A DNA stretch of 64,000 nucleotides, taken from assembly GCF_003597395.2 (NCBI RefSeq), contig NC_133771.1, positions 132,377,735 to 132,441,734 on the forward strand, given 5' to 3'. The position numbers and the translations under genes are program-made. The notes below the pieces were generated by a model. That model saw only the letters and a program-made list of their open reading frames with translations, made no database searches and had not been told where the DNA came from. Below, in pieces: positions 62,201-64,000 of this stretch (positions are counted from its first letter, which is position 1; the number at the start of each line of letters is the position of its first letter). Source of the DNA: Chelonoidis abingdonii. Its lineage: Eukaryota; Chordata; Testudines; Testudinidae.

Positions 62201-64000
62201 TCTCCTCCAGTGTCACTTATGTAAAGTCTGTACATTCTTTGTCCATATTGAAAATGTTCTAATCCTCAAAAATATGAATATTTGCTTCAAGAAAAAATAA
62301 GATATTTAAATAGATTTCATCAGCCTAATCATGTTTGAATATTTTTCATATCCAATTGAATTCCCACTTTCTATGCAGTAATAGTAGTTAGTGTGTGACA
62401 TCTTCTAAAATGCTATAAGTGTACAAACTAATATATGCTTAATATTCCTGTGAGGTAGTTGAATAAGGTGGGGCATCTGAGCTCCCACATCCTCTACCCC
62501 GAATGATTCTCTCAGTGGCAAGAGAGGGGAGAATGCCCCCAATTGGGGGTGGATGATTCCCCCCCTTCCCTCAGCACTCTTCGTATGTGTGTCTGTGTTC
62601 ATGACAGAAAAATGTTTGCCAGCCCAGCAAGAGGCTGGACTGGAGAGTTATTGCACTTGAGTTACTGTTGGAGGCTGCCAGTGTTTGTGTAAGTGGGTAA
62701 GAGCTGATGGGGATAGCTCTGAGAACTTGTTTGAGATGGGGAAGATTGTTGGCATGAGCTCTGCTTTGTTTTCCTCATTCCCTCAGTGTAGCTTGACAGT
62801 TGTGCCTCAGAGCTTACAAAGTCTTCCTAGGCTTGCATGGTTTAAAGGCTCAGTGATTTTTGTGGTGTTGCGGACATAAAATTCTTGAGAAACTTGCTAG
62901 TTATGAAGGTTCTCTGCTTTACCAAAAAGATGTAAATGTATTGATAAGACTTTTTTTTGTCTTGTAGAAATGCATTTTTGTTATCTGTTAGTGTTTTTTA
63001 TTGGCTATAAATTTTATTACATACAGGTTAACTAATATACATACTTTATTTTATTTTTTCCAGCGTGCAGCTCATTCCCAGGAAGAACTTCGAGATGATA
63101 AAGTTTTCCAACCAGAGAGGAATCGTCTGGAGGTGATTATAAGAAAGGATGTAGAGTACATTGATCGAAAGTCAGACAGTGATCCATGGATGAATTCGTC
63201 TGTGGATTCTAGCACATCCAGCCAAGAGCATCTGAACCACTCCTCCAAATCTATTTCCCCTGGTTCTTGTTTAACCAAAAGTGGACCTGGCCGTTGGAAA
63301 ACTCCAGCTATCAACCAGCCAACACCAGTGGCGGTTTCCCAACCCATCAGAACAGACCTTCCTCCTCCTCCCCCTCCTCCACCAGTGCACTATGCATCTG
63401 ATTTTGATGGACTGCAAATGGATTTGCCTTTCCCTCTGCCTCCACCTCCCCCTCCAAATCAGCTAGGAACGCTAGCTGCTGCAGAACGTAAAAAAAGAGA
63501 GGAGCATCAGCGGTGGTATGAAAAGGAAAAAGCGCGTCTAGAGGAAGAGCGAGAGAGGAAGCGTCGTGAGCAGGAAAGGAAATTGGGCCAGATGCGTACT
63601 CAACCACTAATTCCTGCTCAGCCTATGGTTTCTCCTGTTTCTGTGCAGCAGGTGAAACCAGAAAAGCCTTCAACACTGCAGAGGTCCCAGGACACTGTCA
63701 TTCGAGAGCTACAGCCCCAACAGCAACCCCGAACCATCGAACGAAGGGATCTGCAGTACATCACCATCAGCAAAGAAGAACTGTCCTCCACTGATAGCTT
63801 GTCTCCTGATCCCTGGAAACGGGATGCTAAGGAGAAGCTAGAAAAGCAACAGCAGATGCACATTGTGGACATGCTGAGTAAAGAGATTCAGGAACTTCAA
63901 AACAAGCCTGATCGTACAGCAGAAGAGAACGACCGCCTGCGCAAACTTATGCTCGAGTGGCAGTTCCAGAAACGACTTCAAGAGTCAAAGCAAAAGGATG
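5707..64000 (+). CDS. AFDN: AFDN (afadin/MLLT4), middle of the gene: 17 coding exons, partial at both ends
   Basis: Afadin is an actin-linked scaffold of adherens junctions; its PDZ domain binds nectin C-termini and it links them to F-actin, alpha-catenin and Ras/Rap signalling (known of the family). Seen here: 17 exons join in one open frame with matching phases at all 16 junctions, every intron being GT-AG: 5707-5768, 7285-7490, 10753-10773, 11524-11669, 16892-16986, 21598-21863, 22361-22504, 27815-28013, 29571-29674, 33068-33154, 57008-57073, 57263-57336, 57954-58072, 59309-59503, 59800-59891, 60365-60553, 63064-end. The translation follows vertebrate afadin almost residue for residue across the DIL domain (exons 2-8) and PDZ domain (exons 10-13). 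The N-terminal RA and FHA domains and the C-terminal F-actin-binding end are outside the window. No start or stop codon is included. Identification is very secure; exact isoform use is inferred. Confidence 0.96.
6439..7051. mobile_element. Tc1/mariner (Tigger-like) MITE with TIRs and TA duplication
   Basis: The left end CAGTGGAACCTCAGAGTTAT is inverted at the right end (CATAACTCTGAGGTTCTACTG, finishing at 7051), with TA on both sides (6437-6438 and 7052-7053). About 210 bp in the middle is a later fold-back repeat insertion, leaving about 400 bp of MITE. There is no transposase. Confidence 0.85.
6511..6722 (+). repeat. Fold-back (palindromic) interspersed repeat, copy 1
   Basis: The head resembles GTAGCCGTGTTAGTCTGTAT. 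Then two inverted arms: one contains CAGATTTATTTGGGCATATG near 6576 and the other CATAAGC/AAATAAATCTGTTGG near 6672, ending GGTGCCACCAGACTC. Same family as the copies at 26389 and 40627. It is nested inside the Tigger-like element. Confidence 0.7.
7285..7490 (+). CDS. AFDN: AFDN exon 2 (start of the DIL domain)
   Basis: 206 nt, acceptor ccacag, donor CAG|GTGAGT, ending in phase 0. Encodes [16 protein letters not shown] through [11 protein letters not shown], including [19 protein letters not shown]. This is the N-terminal helical part of the dilute-type (DIL) domain, also found in class V myosin tails. An ATG at 7221 in the upstream intron is in frame but lies before the acceptor, so the coding part starts at 7285. 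Confidence 0.96.
7491..8470. other. Intron sequence, nothing firm
   Basis: AT-rich. 8100-8180 (CCTGATCCTGCATTCCTTGC...) vaguely resembles an old sauropsid repeat with a CCCATTGA motif, too weak to call. No exon was found. Confidence 0.5.
8478..8590 (+). repeat. Short interspersed repeat, family with ATTGTGCTAGGCATTGTACA, copy 1
   Basis: GTGCCTAGAGGCTCAGGCCC, ATTGTGCTAGGCATTGTACA and CCCTGCCCCAAAAGAGCTTG are shared with copies at 34076 and 56392. A widespread sauropsid repeat whose formal name I cannot give. Confidence 0.65.
8640..9990 (-). mobile_element. L2-like LINE remnant, antisense to AFDN
   Basis: Minus-strand fragments read in RT order. A decayed copy of the conserved start (near 9770, SLKVS-like) comes first, then [19 protein letters not shown] (9400-9340) and [13 protein letters not shown] (9255-9218), which match the RT thumb of L2-type LINEs. 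[20 protein letters not shown] then lies near 9100. Frames are broken by several indels. Confidence 0.6.
10040..10752. other. Intron sequence before the microexon
   Basis: AT-rich with an A17 run at 10276-10292. The last 40 bases (tttgatttccttcgtccgtt) form a long pyrimidine tract serving the 21-nt exon. No repeat could be supported. Confidence 0.5.
10753..10773 (+). CDS. AFDN: AFDN microexon, 21 nt, inserts EVDQVDQ
   Basis: A 21-nt, phase-0 cassette between exons 2 and 4, with acceptor ttttctccag and donor CAG|gtagga. It encodes EVDQVDQ and would sit between GVIQ and KQKNIAG inside the DIL domain. Skipping keeps the frame, so it is probably alternatively spliced. I recall afadin isoforms with and without this heptapeptide, but could not check. 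Flanking introns are 3.3 kb and 0.75 kb. Confidence 0.8.
11524..11669 (+). CDS. AFDN: AFDN exon 4 (DIL domain)
   Basis: 146 nt, acceptor tttttacttacag, donor AA|GTAAGG, ends in phase 2. Encodes [20 protein letters not shown] through [11 protein letters not shown] plus two bases of a Lys codon. The [12 protein letters not shown] motif is typical of DIL domains in afadin and myosin V. Phase and sequence join cleanly to the next exon (AA|A, then YLVHC). Confidence 0.96.
11670..12915. other. Intron sequence, nothing recognised
   Basis: AT-rich, apparently unique intron; small ORFs at 11886-12122 and 12723-12905 have no similarity I recognise and no splice or coding support. Confidence 0.55.
12923..15054. 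mobile_element. Harbinger-type non-autonomous element, nearly complete, 2.1 kb
   Basis: Left TIR near 12924 (GGGTACGCCTACGCTACAGG) and right TIR ending near 15053 (GCGTAGTGTAGACCAGGCTC) are imperfect inverts. The interior has no long coding frame; it is GC-rich compared with the intron and contains a repeated motif, ACCAGTCGTTCTGTACGTC, at about 13427 and 13478 with weaker versions near 14017 and 14164. Its two ends match the fragments at 3418-4690 and 54247-55269. A 24-bp perfect palindrome lies at 14952-14975. A clean 3-bp target duplication was not readable. Confidence 0.75.
15055..16891. other. Intron sequence, nothing recognised
   Basis: Strongly AT-rich unique-looking intron, ending in a TTCTTTTTCAG acceptor for exon 5. 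No repeat ends, TIRs or coding similarity were seen. Confidence 0.55.
16892..16986 (+). CDS. AFDN: AFDN exon 5 (DIL domain)
   Basis: 95 nt, acceptor ttctttttcag, donor ATAG|GTTAGA. Encodes [20 protein letters not shown], then [11 protein letters not shown] and one base of Asp. The segment after FLDD differs slightly from human (PEENSLQRPKI, from memory), consistent with a surface loop. A hAT MITE begins 50 bp after the donor. Confidence 0.95.
17037..17331. mobile_element. hAT MITE with perfect 8-bp target duplication
   Basis: Begins CAGGGGTGGGCAAACTTTTT and ends with the approximate inverse GTAGTTTGCCGACACCTG. The 8-bp duplication GTCTATAG flanks it exactly (17029-17036 and 17332-17339). 295 bp, GC-rich, non-coding. 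The insertion point is 50 bp after the exon 5 donor. Confidence 0.92.
17340..18305. other. Intron sequence, nothing recognised
   Basis: AT-rich intron with short A-runs near 18056 and 18075. No feature could be supported. Confidence 0.5.
18600..20050 (+). pseudogene. DIRS pol end and tyrosine recombinase, decayed
   Basis: A pol-like frame gives [18 protein letters not shown] (near 18808) and a second frame gives [14 protein letters not shown] and [20 protein letters not shown], equivalent to copy 1. After about 19190 the recombinase breaks: a short duplication around GGCGATATATCTTCTC-like sequence (19182-19216), then several frameshifts. The SARRR remnant is near 19460 and the HSVHTF remnant near 19930. 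It cannot make a working enzyme. Confidence 0.75.
20082..20198. repeat. DIRS internal complementary region (copy 2)
   Basis: 20084-20110 (GGATATGAGCAATCACTCGA, then AGAAGAA) is the reverse complement of the outer left edge at 18306-18332. The second block, about 20150-20190 (GTTCTTCAAGATGTGTTGCT...), is the reverse complement of the outer right edge near 20378-20410. Both complementarities are directly visible. Confidence 0.82.
20437..21597. other. Intron sequence, nothing recognised
   Basis: AT-rich intron between DIRS copy 2 and exon 6; A/T homopolymers at about 20710 and 20800. No coding or repeat support. Confidence 0.55.
21598..21863 (+). CDS. AFDN: AFDN exon 6 (core of the DIL domain)
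   Basis: 266 nt, acceptor tctctgtag, donor CAG|GTGAGT. Encodes [20 protein letters not shown], the [19 protein letters not shown] segment and [20 protein letters not shown], ending [10 protein letters not shown]. This is the most conserved part of the DIL domain and appears identical to mammalian afadin over most of its length. Two thirds of the exon lies in one open frame that continues 10 codons into the intron. Confidence 0.97.
22361..22504 (+). CDS. AFDN: AFDN exon 7 (DIL domain)
   Basis: 144 nt, phase 0 at both ends, acceptor ttttttaaag, donor ACA|GTAAGT. Encodes [20 protein letters not shown], then a segment ending APDEPFIPT. Cassette skipping would keep the frame but remove 48 residues of the DIL fold. 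The intron before it is only 497 bp. Confidence 0.96.
22780..22918. repeat. Fragment of an interspersed MITE-like repeat
   Basis: CTAACTCGAGCTGAGCTAGC and GGAATCACACCTCCCACCCG near its end, followed by CAATGTAGATGTACCTTA, resemble a common turtle repeat with an ACGTCTACA-type end (from memory). Only one end is present; the rest of 22505-23810 is unremarkable AT-rich intron. Confidence 0.45.
23815..24050. mobile_element. Small MITE with TCTACA/AGTAGACCAGGC ends
   Basis: About 235 bp starting GGCTTTTCTACAGCGGCACT and ending GAGTAGACCAGGCATT. The outer bases are imperfect inverts similar to the Harbinger-type TIRs elsewhere in the window. The interior has TTTCTCCCATTGGCATAGG and TTTTTCACACCCCTGGGCAA. 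Non-coding. Confidence 0.5.
24360..25420 (+). mobile_element. Non-LTR retrotransposon (LINE) 3' half, decayed
   Basis: Pieces in order across several frames: an RT palm remnant (CADDC near 24438, with LSLNIRKTS near 24512), [20 protein letters not shown] near 24605, [19 protein letters not shown] near 24973, and a C-terminal C2H2 finger (CHFCGK to LLSHLKTH, about 25301-25366) followed by a stop. The order RT, then a GH--RMPD-type segment, then a zinc finger fits a known group of non-LTR elements, but I do not assign a clade. Confidence 0.75.
25592..25955. mobile_element. hAT MITE with perfect 8-bp target duplication
   Basis: Begins CAGATTTTCAAACTGTGGGT, ends AGTTTTGAGAATCCCTG; both sides carry CAGTATAA (25584-25591 and 25956-25963). 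364 bp and GC-rich, so a 103-codon ORF inside is a by-product. It appears to have landed in an older L2-like fragment. Confidence 0.9.
25964..26200 (-). mobile_element. L2-like LINE fragment, antisense
   Basis: The minus-strand translation contains [20 protein letters not shown] followed by a short gap and then [20 protein letters not shown], the end of the RT domain typical of L2/CR1-group LINEs. Its continuation is displaced by the hAT MITE. Confidence 0.7.
26389..26556 (+). repeat. Fold-back interspersed repeat, copy 2
   Basis: The head is GGGGTAGCCGTGTTAATCTG, then CCTGTGGCACCTTATAGACT. The arms GAGCATAAGCTTTCGTGGGT and CTATGAAAGCTTATGCTCAA pair around a TGCATG centre near 26508. Same family and orientation as copies 1 and 3. 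Confidence 0.72.
26557..27814. other. Intron sequence, simple repeats only
   Basis: AT-rich intron before exon 8. A TG/TA microsatellite lies at about 27719-27760. Nothing else supported. Confidence 0.55.
27815..28013 (+). CDS. AFDN: AFDN exon 8 (end of the DIL domain)
   Basis: 199 nt, acceptor tctatgtccag, donor AGAG|GTCGGT, ends in phase 1. Encodes [20 protein letters not shown], an acidic [19 protein letters not shown] stretch and [11 protein letters not shown]. The open frame runs five codons past the donor before a stop, which shows why a plain ORF call overshoots. Confidence 0.96.
28014..28863. other. Intron sequence, nothing recognised
   Basis: AT-rich intron between exon 8 and the solo LTR; a minus-strand ORF at 28342-28677 has no recognisable domain. 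Confidence 0.55.
28868..29504 (+). mobile_element. Solo LTR, 637 bp, 4-bp target duplication CTGT
   Basis: Starts TGTGATGGGGCAAGGCCAGA, ends AACTTGGTCACA, so it has TG...CA termini, and is flanked by CTGT (28864-28867 and 29505-29508). A TATA-like GGGTTTAAAGAGG near 29088 gives + orientation. It shares the motif GGAGTAGAGGGCGGGCCC (about 29354) with the LTR at 46941. No internal retroviral or Gypsy region is present. It ends 66 bp before exon 9. Confidence 0.8.
29571..29674 (+). CDS. AFDN: AFDN exon 9 (DIL to PDZ linker)
   Basis: 104 nt, acceptor ttttttcccctctag, donor CTA|GTAGGT. Encodes [20 protein letters not shown] and [23 protein letters not shown] differs from the human PHTRSPGTW (from memory). 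A solo LTR ends 66 bp upstream, so the branch point and polypyrimidine tract must lie between 29505 and 29570 or within the LTR. Confidence 0.95.
29675..30799. other. Intron sequence, nothing firm
   Basis: AT-rich. From about 30300 the composition becomes more even, and the ORF at 30351-30608 could be the upstream part of the DIRS-like remnant that follows, but no motif supports it. Confidence 0.45.
30800..31700 (+). mobile_element. Ancient DIRS-like or related retrotransposon remnant
   Basis: The + strand translation, with stops and frame shifts, gives [11 protein letters not shown] near 30880 and FCSVFLI near 30922, then [13 protein letters not shown] near 30958 and [13 protein letters not shown] near 31070. 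[12 protein letters not shown] follows near 31165. This order matches the conserved RT blocks of DIRS-type pol (GAIE-VP; FYSR-FLV; GGWRP--DLR; GD---S-DLKDAY; LPFGL--AP--FT, from memory). Too decayed to place ends. Confidence 0.5.
31700..33067. other. Intron sequence, nothing recognised
   Basis: AT-rich; ends with a C/T-rich stretch (CGTCTCCCCCCTCCTCCCC near 33035) and the exon 10 acceptor. Confidence 0.55.
33068..33154 (+). CDS. AFDN: AFDN exon 10 (start of the PDZ domain)
   Basis: 87 nt, phase 0 at both ends, acceptor tttgatag, donor AAG|GTATGA. Encodes [20 protein letters not shown], then MGLSIVAAK. The G-M-G-L segment is the carboxylate-binding loop of the PDZ fold, and IITVTLKK is the first beta strand. 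In known afadin this pocket holds the C-terminal valine of nectins. It is followed by the 23.9-kb intron. Confidence 0.96.
33803..33872 (+). mobile_element. CR1 LINE 3' end fragment
   Basis: GGACTGGACTTGATGACCTC, then GAGGTCCCTTCCAGCCCTCC and AATCTATGAATCTAA are the characteristic CR1 3' end. About 70 bp only. Confidence 0.85.
34076..34196 (+). repeat. Short interspersed repeat, family as at 8478, copy 2
   Basis: GTGGTGCCCAAAAGCCCCAATC, ATGTACAAACAGATAAAGAG and a CCCAATGAGTTTACATCCT end correspond to the copies at 8478 and 56392, with an insertion of about 30 bp in the middle. Confidence 0.5.
34485..34672 (+). mobile_element. tRNA-derived SINE with CR1-like 3' tail
   Basis: A-box-like TGGTTTGAGGATTGG (about 34515) and B-box-like GGTTGTGACCTC (about 34543) are followed by a short body and the CR1 tail GGACTAGATGACCTCCTGAG, TCCCTTCCAACCCTGATATT. 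tRNA head plus CR1 tail is the layout of the tortoise Pol III SINE (Cry I) group, which depends on CR1 for mobility (known), and supports a turtle origin. Confidence 0.75.
34680..36085. other. Intron sequence with an unexplained 179-codon frame
   Basis: AT-rich. An ORF at 35201-35740 (+) is long for such sequence but has no recognisable domain, no obvious splice sites in frame and biased hydrophobic/Lys composition; probably chance. Confidence 0.45.
36086..37490 (+). mobile_element. CR1 LINE, 5'-truncated, about 1.4 kb
   Basis: The RT region begins [13 protein letters not shown] (36092) and continues in shifted frames: [20 protein letters not shown] (36352), [10 protein letters not shown] (36524), a SDDT catalytic remnant (36622) and [20 protein letters not shown] (37093). 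It ends with GGTTGGACTAGATGACCTCC and TCTGTGATTCAT. Multiple frameshifts make it inactive. Confidence 0.88.
37500..40620. other. Intron sequence, nothing recognised
   Basis: Three kilobases of mostly AT-rich sequence with an A-run near 38262. No TIRs, LTR ends or coding similarity were seen. The small ORFs at 37562, 38637 and 39073 look like chance. Confidence 0.5.
40627..40788 (+). repeat. Fold-back interspersed repeat, copy 3, long near-perfect hairpin
   Basis: The head is AGCAGCCGTGTTAGTCTGTA. Arm 1 (40661-40725) and arm 2 (about 40727-40787) are near-perfect inverse copies: GAACAGGAGTACTTGTGGCA pairs with GCAAGTACTCCTGTTC, and TTATTTGAGCATAAG with CTTATGCTCAAATAA, with almost no loop. 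Best preserved of the three family members. Confidence 0.85.
41484..42441. mobile_element. hAT-like element containing a nested hAT MITE
   Basis: The left edge GGGGTTGCCAACTTTCTAG and the right edge GATTCCTGATCACCCTAG are imperfect inverts of a type with GGGTTGCCAAC ends. Very GC-rich against the intron, so several ORFs of 80-140 codons (both strands) are compositional. It is split by the element at 41971-42291. Confidence 0.6.
41971..42291. mobile_element. Nested hAT MITE with perfect 8-bp target duplication
   Basis: Begins CAGGGCCGGCTTTAGGAAGT and ends ATAAAGCCGGCCCTG; CCAGCCAG flanks it exactly (41963-41970 and 42292-42299). The interior has an inverted pair: GGTCTTCGGCAGCACTGAAG near 42119 and GCTGAAGACCTGGAGTGCC near 42148. 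321 bp. Confidence 0.93.
43010..43620 (+). repeat. Interspersed repeat with TTGGACCAACT... and ...AAGAAGAGCTCTGTGTG motifs
   Basis: The opening part ACAAGGTGGATTTAGTTGGA is in one direction. From about 43200 to 43575 the family runs in the other, with CTCAAAGGAAACCTGCACGA, AAATCATTAACTTAATAAAA, CAGATCTGAAGAAGAGCTCT and GTCACCAACAGAAGTTG, then ATATCCTGGGACCAATG. Other fragments lie at 51687 and 52997. A widespread sauropsid repeat; name not assigned. Confidence 0.6.
43720..46936. other. Intron sequence, nothing recognised
   Basis: Over 3 kb of AT-rich sequence. A CTTTCTTCTATATT stretch is locally duplicated near 46270-46300. No coding, TIR or LTR evidence. Confidence 0.5.
46941..47562 (+). 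mobile_element. Solo LTR, 622 bp, 4-bp target duplication CATA
   Basis: Starts TGTGATACAGCATGGCCAGA and ends CAATTTGCCACA, flanked by CATA (46937-46940 and 47563-47566). A TATA box, GATATAAACC, near 47091 gives + orientation. It shares GGAGTAGAGGGCGGGCCC with the LTR at 28868. No internal coding region. Confidence 0.8.
48238..48840 (-). mobile_element. CR1-group LINE 3' part, antisense
   Basis: The minus-strand frame 48701-48432 encodes [25 protein letters not shown], and [20 protein letters not shown], the conserved end of the RT ORF in CR1-group LINEs. The 3' UTR follows at 48430-48238 with TGGCCCTTTGGTCTGGCCCA. Confidence 0.8.
49500..50400 (-). mobile_element. Possible older CR1-group remnant, antisense
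   Basis: CAGTATTCCAGATGTAGTCA followed by CACCATGG (49710-49735) and GGCATTACCTGCAAACTTTA with CTTCCAGATTGTTAATAACT (50248-50310) resemble upstream parts of turtle CR1 in the same antisense direction (from memory). Highly diverged; boundaries uncertain. Confidence 0.4.
50577..51293 (-). mobile_element. Solo LTR, 717 bp, minus strand, 5-bp target duplication CTTAG
   Basis: On the minus strand it starts TGTAGCAGAGTGGAACCCTG and ends CCCGCCCGGGTTACA. CTTAG flanks it exactly (50572-50576 and 51294-51298). A TATA box is visible as CCACCCTTATATAAGGGCC on the + strand near 51135. GC-rich and unrelated in sequence to the two + strand LTRs. A 5-bp duplication fits an LTR retrotransposon or endogenous retrovirus; no internal region remains. 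Confidence 0.85.
51687..51783 (-). repeat. Fragment of the repeat family at 43010
   Basis: TTTCATTGGACCAACTCCTG, TTGGTGAGAGACAAGCTTTT and GAGCTCTTCTTCAGATCTGG are the reverse complement of the 43484-43575 part of that family. Confidence 0.7.
51853..52920. mobile_element. Old hAT-like element, about 1.07 kb
   Basis: Left end CAGGGCTTCCCAACTTTTTT, right end CCCACAGTTTGGGAACCTCT, imperfect inverts. The flanks GTGTAAGG and TTCTAAGG agree at six of eight positions, consistent with a decayed 8-bp duplication. It has no transposase frame; the GC-rich last 400 bp yields chance ORFs. Confidence 0.6.
52997..53255. repeat. Head-to-head pair of repeat fragments ending in a 26-A tract
   Basis: 52997-53149 is a minus-strand fragment of the 43010 family (it contains the reverse complement of CTCAAAGGAAACCTGCAC). 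53175-53229 is a plus-strand fragment of the same family (AAATTCATAACTCTGCTAAA, CACTAAAAATCATGGACTTT). It is followed at once by A26 at 53230-53255. Confidence 0.6.
53256..54246. other. Intron sequence, nothing recognised
   Basis: AT-rich intron with a short local duplication of TCTATTTTAATTTTTT near 53829-53862. No gene or repeat end could be supported. Confidence 0.5.
54247..55269. mobile_element. Harbinger-type element interrupted by an assembly gap
   Basis: Left TIR GGGGGTACGTCTACACTGCA, then AAACCGATATTACAAAACAG and CGCGTCCACAGTGGGATCCC as in the 12923 copy. After the gap come AACCCTAATCCGAGTTATC-type sequence, GCTACTCCTCTCGTTTGGGA and the right TIR GCAGTGTAGACCTGGCCT. This is the third member of the family here. 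Confidence 0.75.
54371..55085. other. Assembly gap, 715 N
   Basis: All bases are N. The gap length may be an estimate. Frames reported across it are artefacts. Confidence 1.
55657..55880. mobile_element. Left part of a hAT MITE
   Basis: Starts CAGTGGTTCTCAAACTTATT, the end type of a common hAT MITE; GGGTGCCCAGCTCTGAAGGC and CAGAAGTAAGGGTGGCA follow. No right end was found, so it is truncated. Confidence 0.65.
56392..56492 (+). repeat. Short interspersed repeat, family as at 8478, copy 3
   Basis: GCACCTAGAAGCCCCATTGT, GCTAGATGCTTTACAGATAT and CCCCAAAGAACTTACAATGC match the other two copies. Confidence 0.65.
57008..57073 (+). CDS. AFDN: AFDN exon 11 (PDZ domain)
   Basis: 66 nt, phase 0, acceptor tttatctgcag, donor GTG|GTTAGT. 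Encodes [20 protein letters not shown] plus DV: the strand and loop after the carboxylate-binding loop. Very small and surrounded by AT-rich intron, but the sequence continues exon 10 without a gap in the afadin alignment. Confidence 0.95.
57263..57336 (+). CDS. AFDN: AFDN exon 12 (PDZ domain)
   Basis: 74 nt, acceptor tgtaattag, donor AAAG|GTACAG, ends in phase 2. Encodes [20 protein letters not shown] and LSQE plus two bases of Arg. GD-LLSVDG is the canonical PDZ turn before helix alpha-B. The intron before it is 189 bp, the shortest in the window. Confidence 0.96.
57337..57953. other. Intron sequence, nothing recognised
   Basis: 617-bp AT-rich intron between exons 12 and 13 with a short GT run near 57405. 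Confidence 0.6.
57954..58072 (+). CDS. AFDN: AFDN exon 13 (end of the PDZ domain)
   Basis: 119 nt, acceptor cctgacacag, donor AGAG|GTAAAA. Encodes [20 protein letters not shown] and [26 protein letters not shown] is the ligand-facing alpha-B helix and VVTLEVAK the last PDZ strand. The tail after it is conserved in afadin. Confidence 0.96.
58073..59308. other. Intron sequence, nothing recognised
   Basis: 1.2-kb AT-rich intron between exons 13 and 14; no repeat or coding similarity supported. Confidence 0.6.
59309..59503 (+). CDS. AFDN: AFDN exon 14 (linker after the PDZ domain)
   Basis: 195 nt, acceptor ctgttgcag, donor GCAA|GTAAGC. Encodes [20 protein letters not shown], the [11 protein letters not shown] segment and [13 protein letters not shown]. 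Serine- and proline-rich, probably disordered, with Arg-rich sites of the kind phosphorylated by basophilic kinases (inferred). A good-looking internal GT donor (CAG|GTAAAC at 59329/59330) lies 21 nt into the exon. Confidence 0.94.
59800..59891 (+). CDS. AFDN: AFDN exon 15
   Basis: 92 nt, acceptor ctctctaatag, donor GAG|GTCAGA. Encodes [20 protein letters not shown] then [11 protein letters not shown]. The donor is weaker than its neighbours. The frame stays open for 10 codons past it to a TAA at 59922, so an ORF-based call would overrun the exon. Confidence 0.93.
59892..60364. other. Intron sequence, nothing recognised
   Basis: 473-bp AT-rich intron between exons 15 and 16, ending in a pyrimidine-rich CTATCTTTTACAG acceptor. 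Confidence 0.6.
60365..60553 (+). CDS. AFDN: AFDN exon 16
   Basis: 189 nt, phase 0 at both ends, acceptor ttttacag, donor CAG|GTTAGA. Encodes [34 protein letters not shown] and a variable tail ending [10 protein letters not shown]. Tyr- and Pro-rich. The first part matches human afadin closely; the last 25 residues are more diverged. Confidence 0.93.
60955..61092 (-). repeat. MIR-like SINE fragment, antisense
   Basis: TGGAGAAACTGAGGCACAGA, GACTTGCCCAGTGCCTCAGA and GGAATTGAACCAGGGTTTCC correspond in order to the reverse complement of the MIR core and tRNA-like head. Confidence 0.75.
61140..63063. other. Intron sequence, nothing recognised
   Basis: AT-rich intron before the long exon 17. 61275-61340 has a TGAAGTCAATG motif seen in an old sauropsid repeat, too weak to call. 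It ends in a T-rich acceptor at 63063. Confidence 0.5.
63064..64000 (+). CDS. AFDN: AFDN exon 17, long proline-rich and coiled-coil exon, cut by the window end
   Basis: Acceptor ttttttccag; 937 nt open with no stop to the last base, ending inside a GAT G.. codon pair. In order: [13 protein letters not shown], a diverged segment (63133-63190), [24 protein letters not shown], eight prolines at 63361-63384 followed by VHYA, a second proline run (about 63433-63462), a highly charged helix near 63478-63597 ([20 protein letters not shown]), [36 protein letters not shown] and a coiled coil, [20 protein letters not shown]. In afadin this is the region before the acidic stretch, part of the catenin and actin-linking C-terminal half (known). 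Proline runs are candidate profilin or SH3 ligands (inferred). Confidence 0.95.

Noticed and set aside
1..64000. CRISPR arrays, rRNA or tRNA genes, bacterial operons
   Set aside because: None is present; the window is vertebrate intron and exon sequence, and the only tRNA-like signal is a SINE head.

Overview
The window is a piece of a vertebrate nuclear genome, most probably a turtle (Testudines). The evidence for turtle is the repeat mix: DIRS tyrosine-recombinase retrotransposons, CR1 LINEs, a tRNA-derived SINE with a CR1-like tail, Harbinger-type elements with long internal regions, hAT and Tigger-like elements, palindromic fold-back repeats and several kinds of solo LTR. There are no bacterial-type operons. 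The one host gene is split into short exons with GT-AG introns in AT-rich DNA. No RNA gene or CRISPR array was recognised.

The host gene is AFDN (afadin, also MLLT4) on the + strand. Seventeen consecutive coding exons can be placed by translation and splice phase: 5707-5768, 7285-7490, 10753-10773 (a 21-nt microexon), 11524-11669, 16892-16986, 21598-21863, 22361-22504, 27815-28013, 29571-29674, 33068-33154, 57008-57073, 57263-57336, 57954-58072, 59309-59503, 59800-59891, 60365-60553 and 63064-64000 (cut by the window end). They encode the middle of afadin: the linker before the DIL (dilute) domain, the DIL domain, the PDZ domain that binds nectin tails, and the proline-rich and charged coiled-coil region after it. 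The N-terminal Ras-association and FHA exons and the C-terminal exons lie outside. The reading frame is open and the phases agree at every junction, so the gene looks intact.

Layout: 1-3135 is a DIRS element; 3418-4690 a 5'-truncated Harbinger-type element; 5707-11669 exons 1-4, with a Tigger-like element, a fold-back repeat and an antisense L2-like LINE in the introns; 12923-15054 a nearly complete 2.1-kb Harbinger-type element; 17037-17331 a hAT MITE; 18306-20436 a second, internally deleted DIRS; 21598-29674 exons 6-9, with MITEs, LINE remnants and a solo LTR ending 66 bp before exon 9; 30800-31700 an old DIRS-like remnant. 33155-57007 is a 23.9-kb intron inside the PDZ coding sequence. 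It holds CR1, SINE, fold-back, nested hAT, two more solo LTRs and a 715-base assembly gap (54371-55085) that falls inside another Harbinger-type element. 57008-64000 carries the closely spaced remaining exons.

No new biological system is evident. What deserves a second look is structural: DIRS copies with readable terminal and internal complementary repeats, a terminal repeat fused directly to reverse transcriptase, mobile elements inserted very close to splice sites, and the 21-nt afadin microexon. Exon numbers are local to this window. Family comparisons were made from memory, without database searches.
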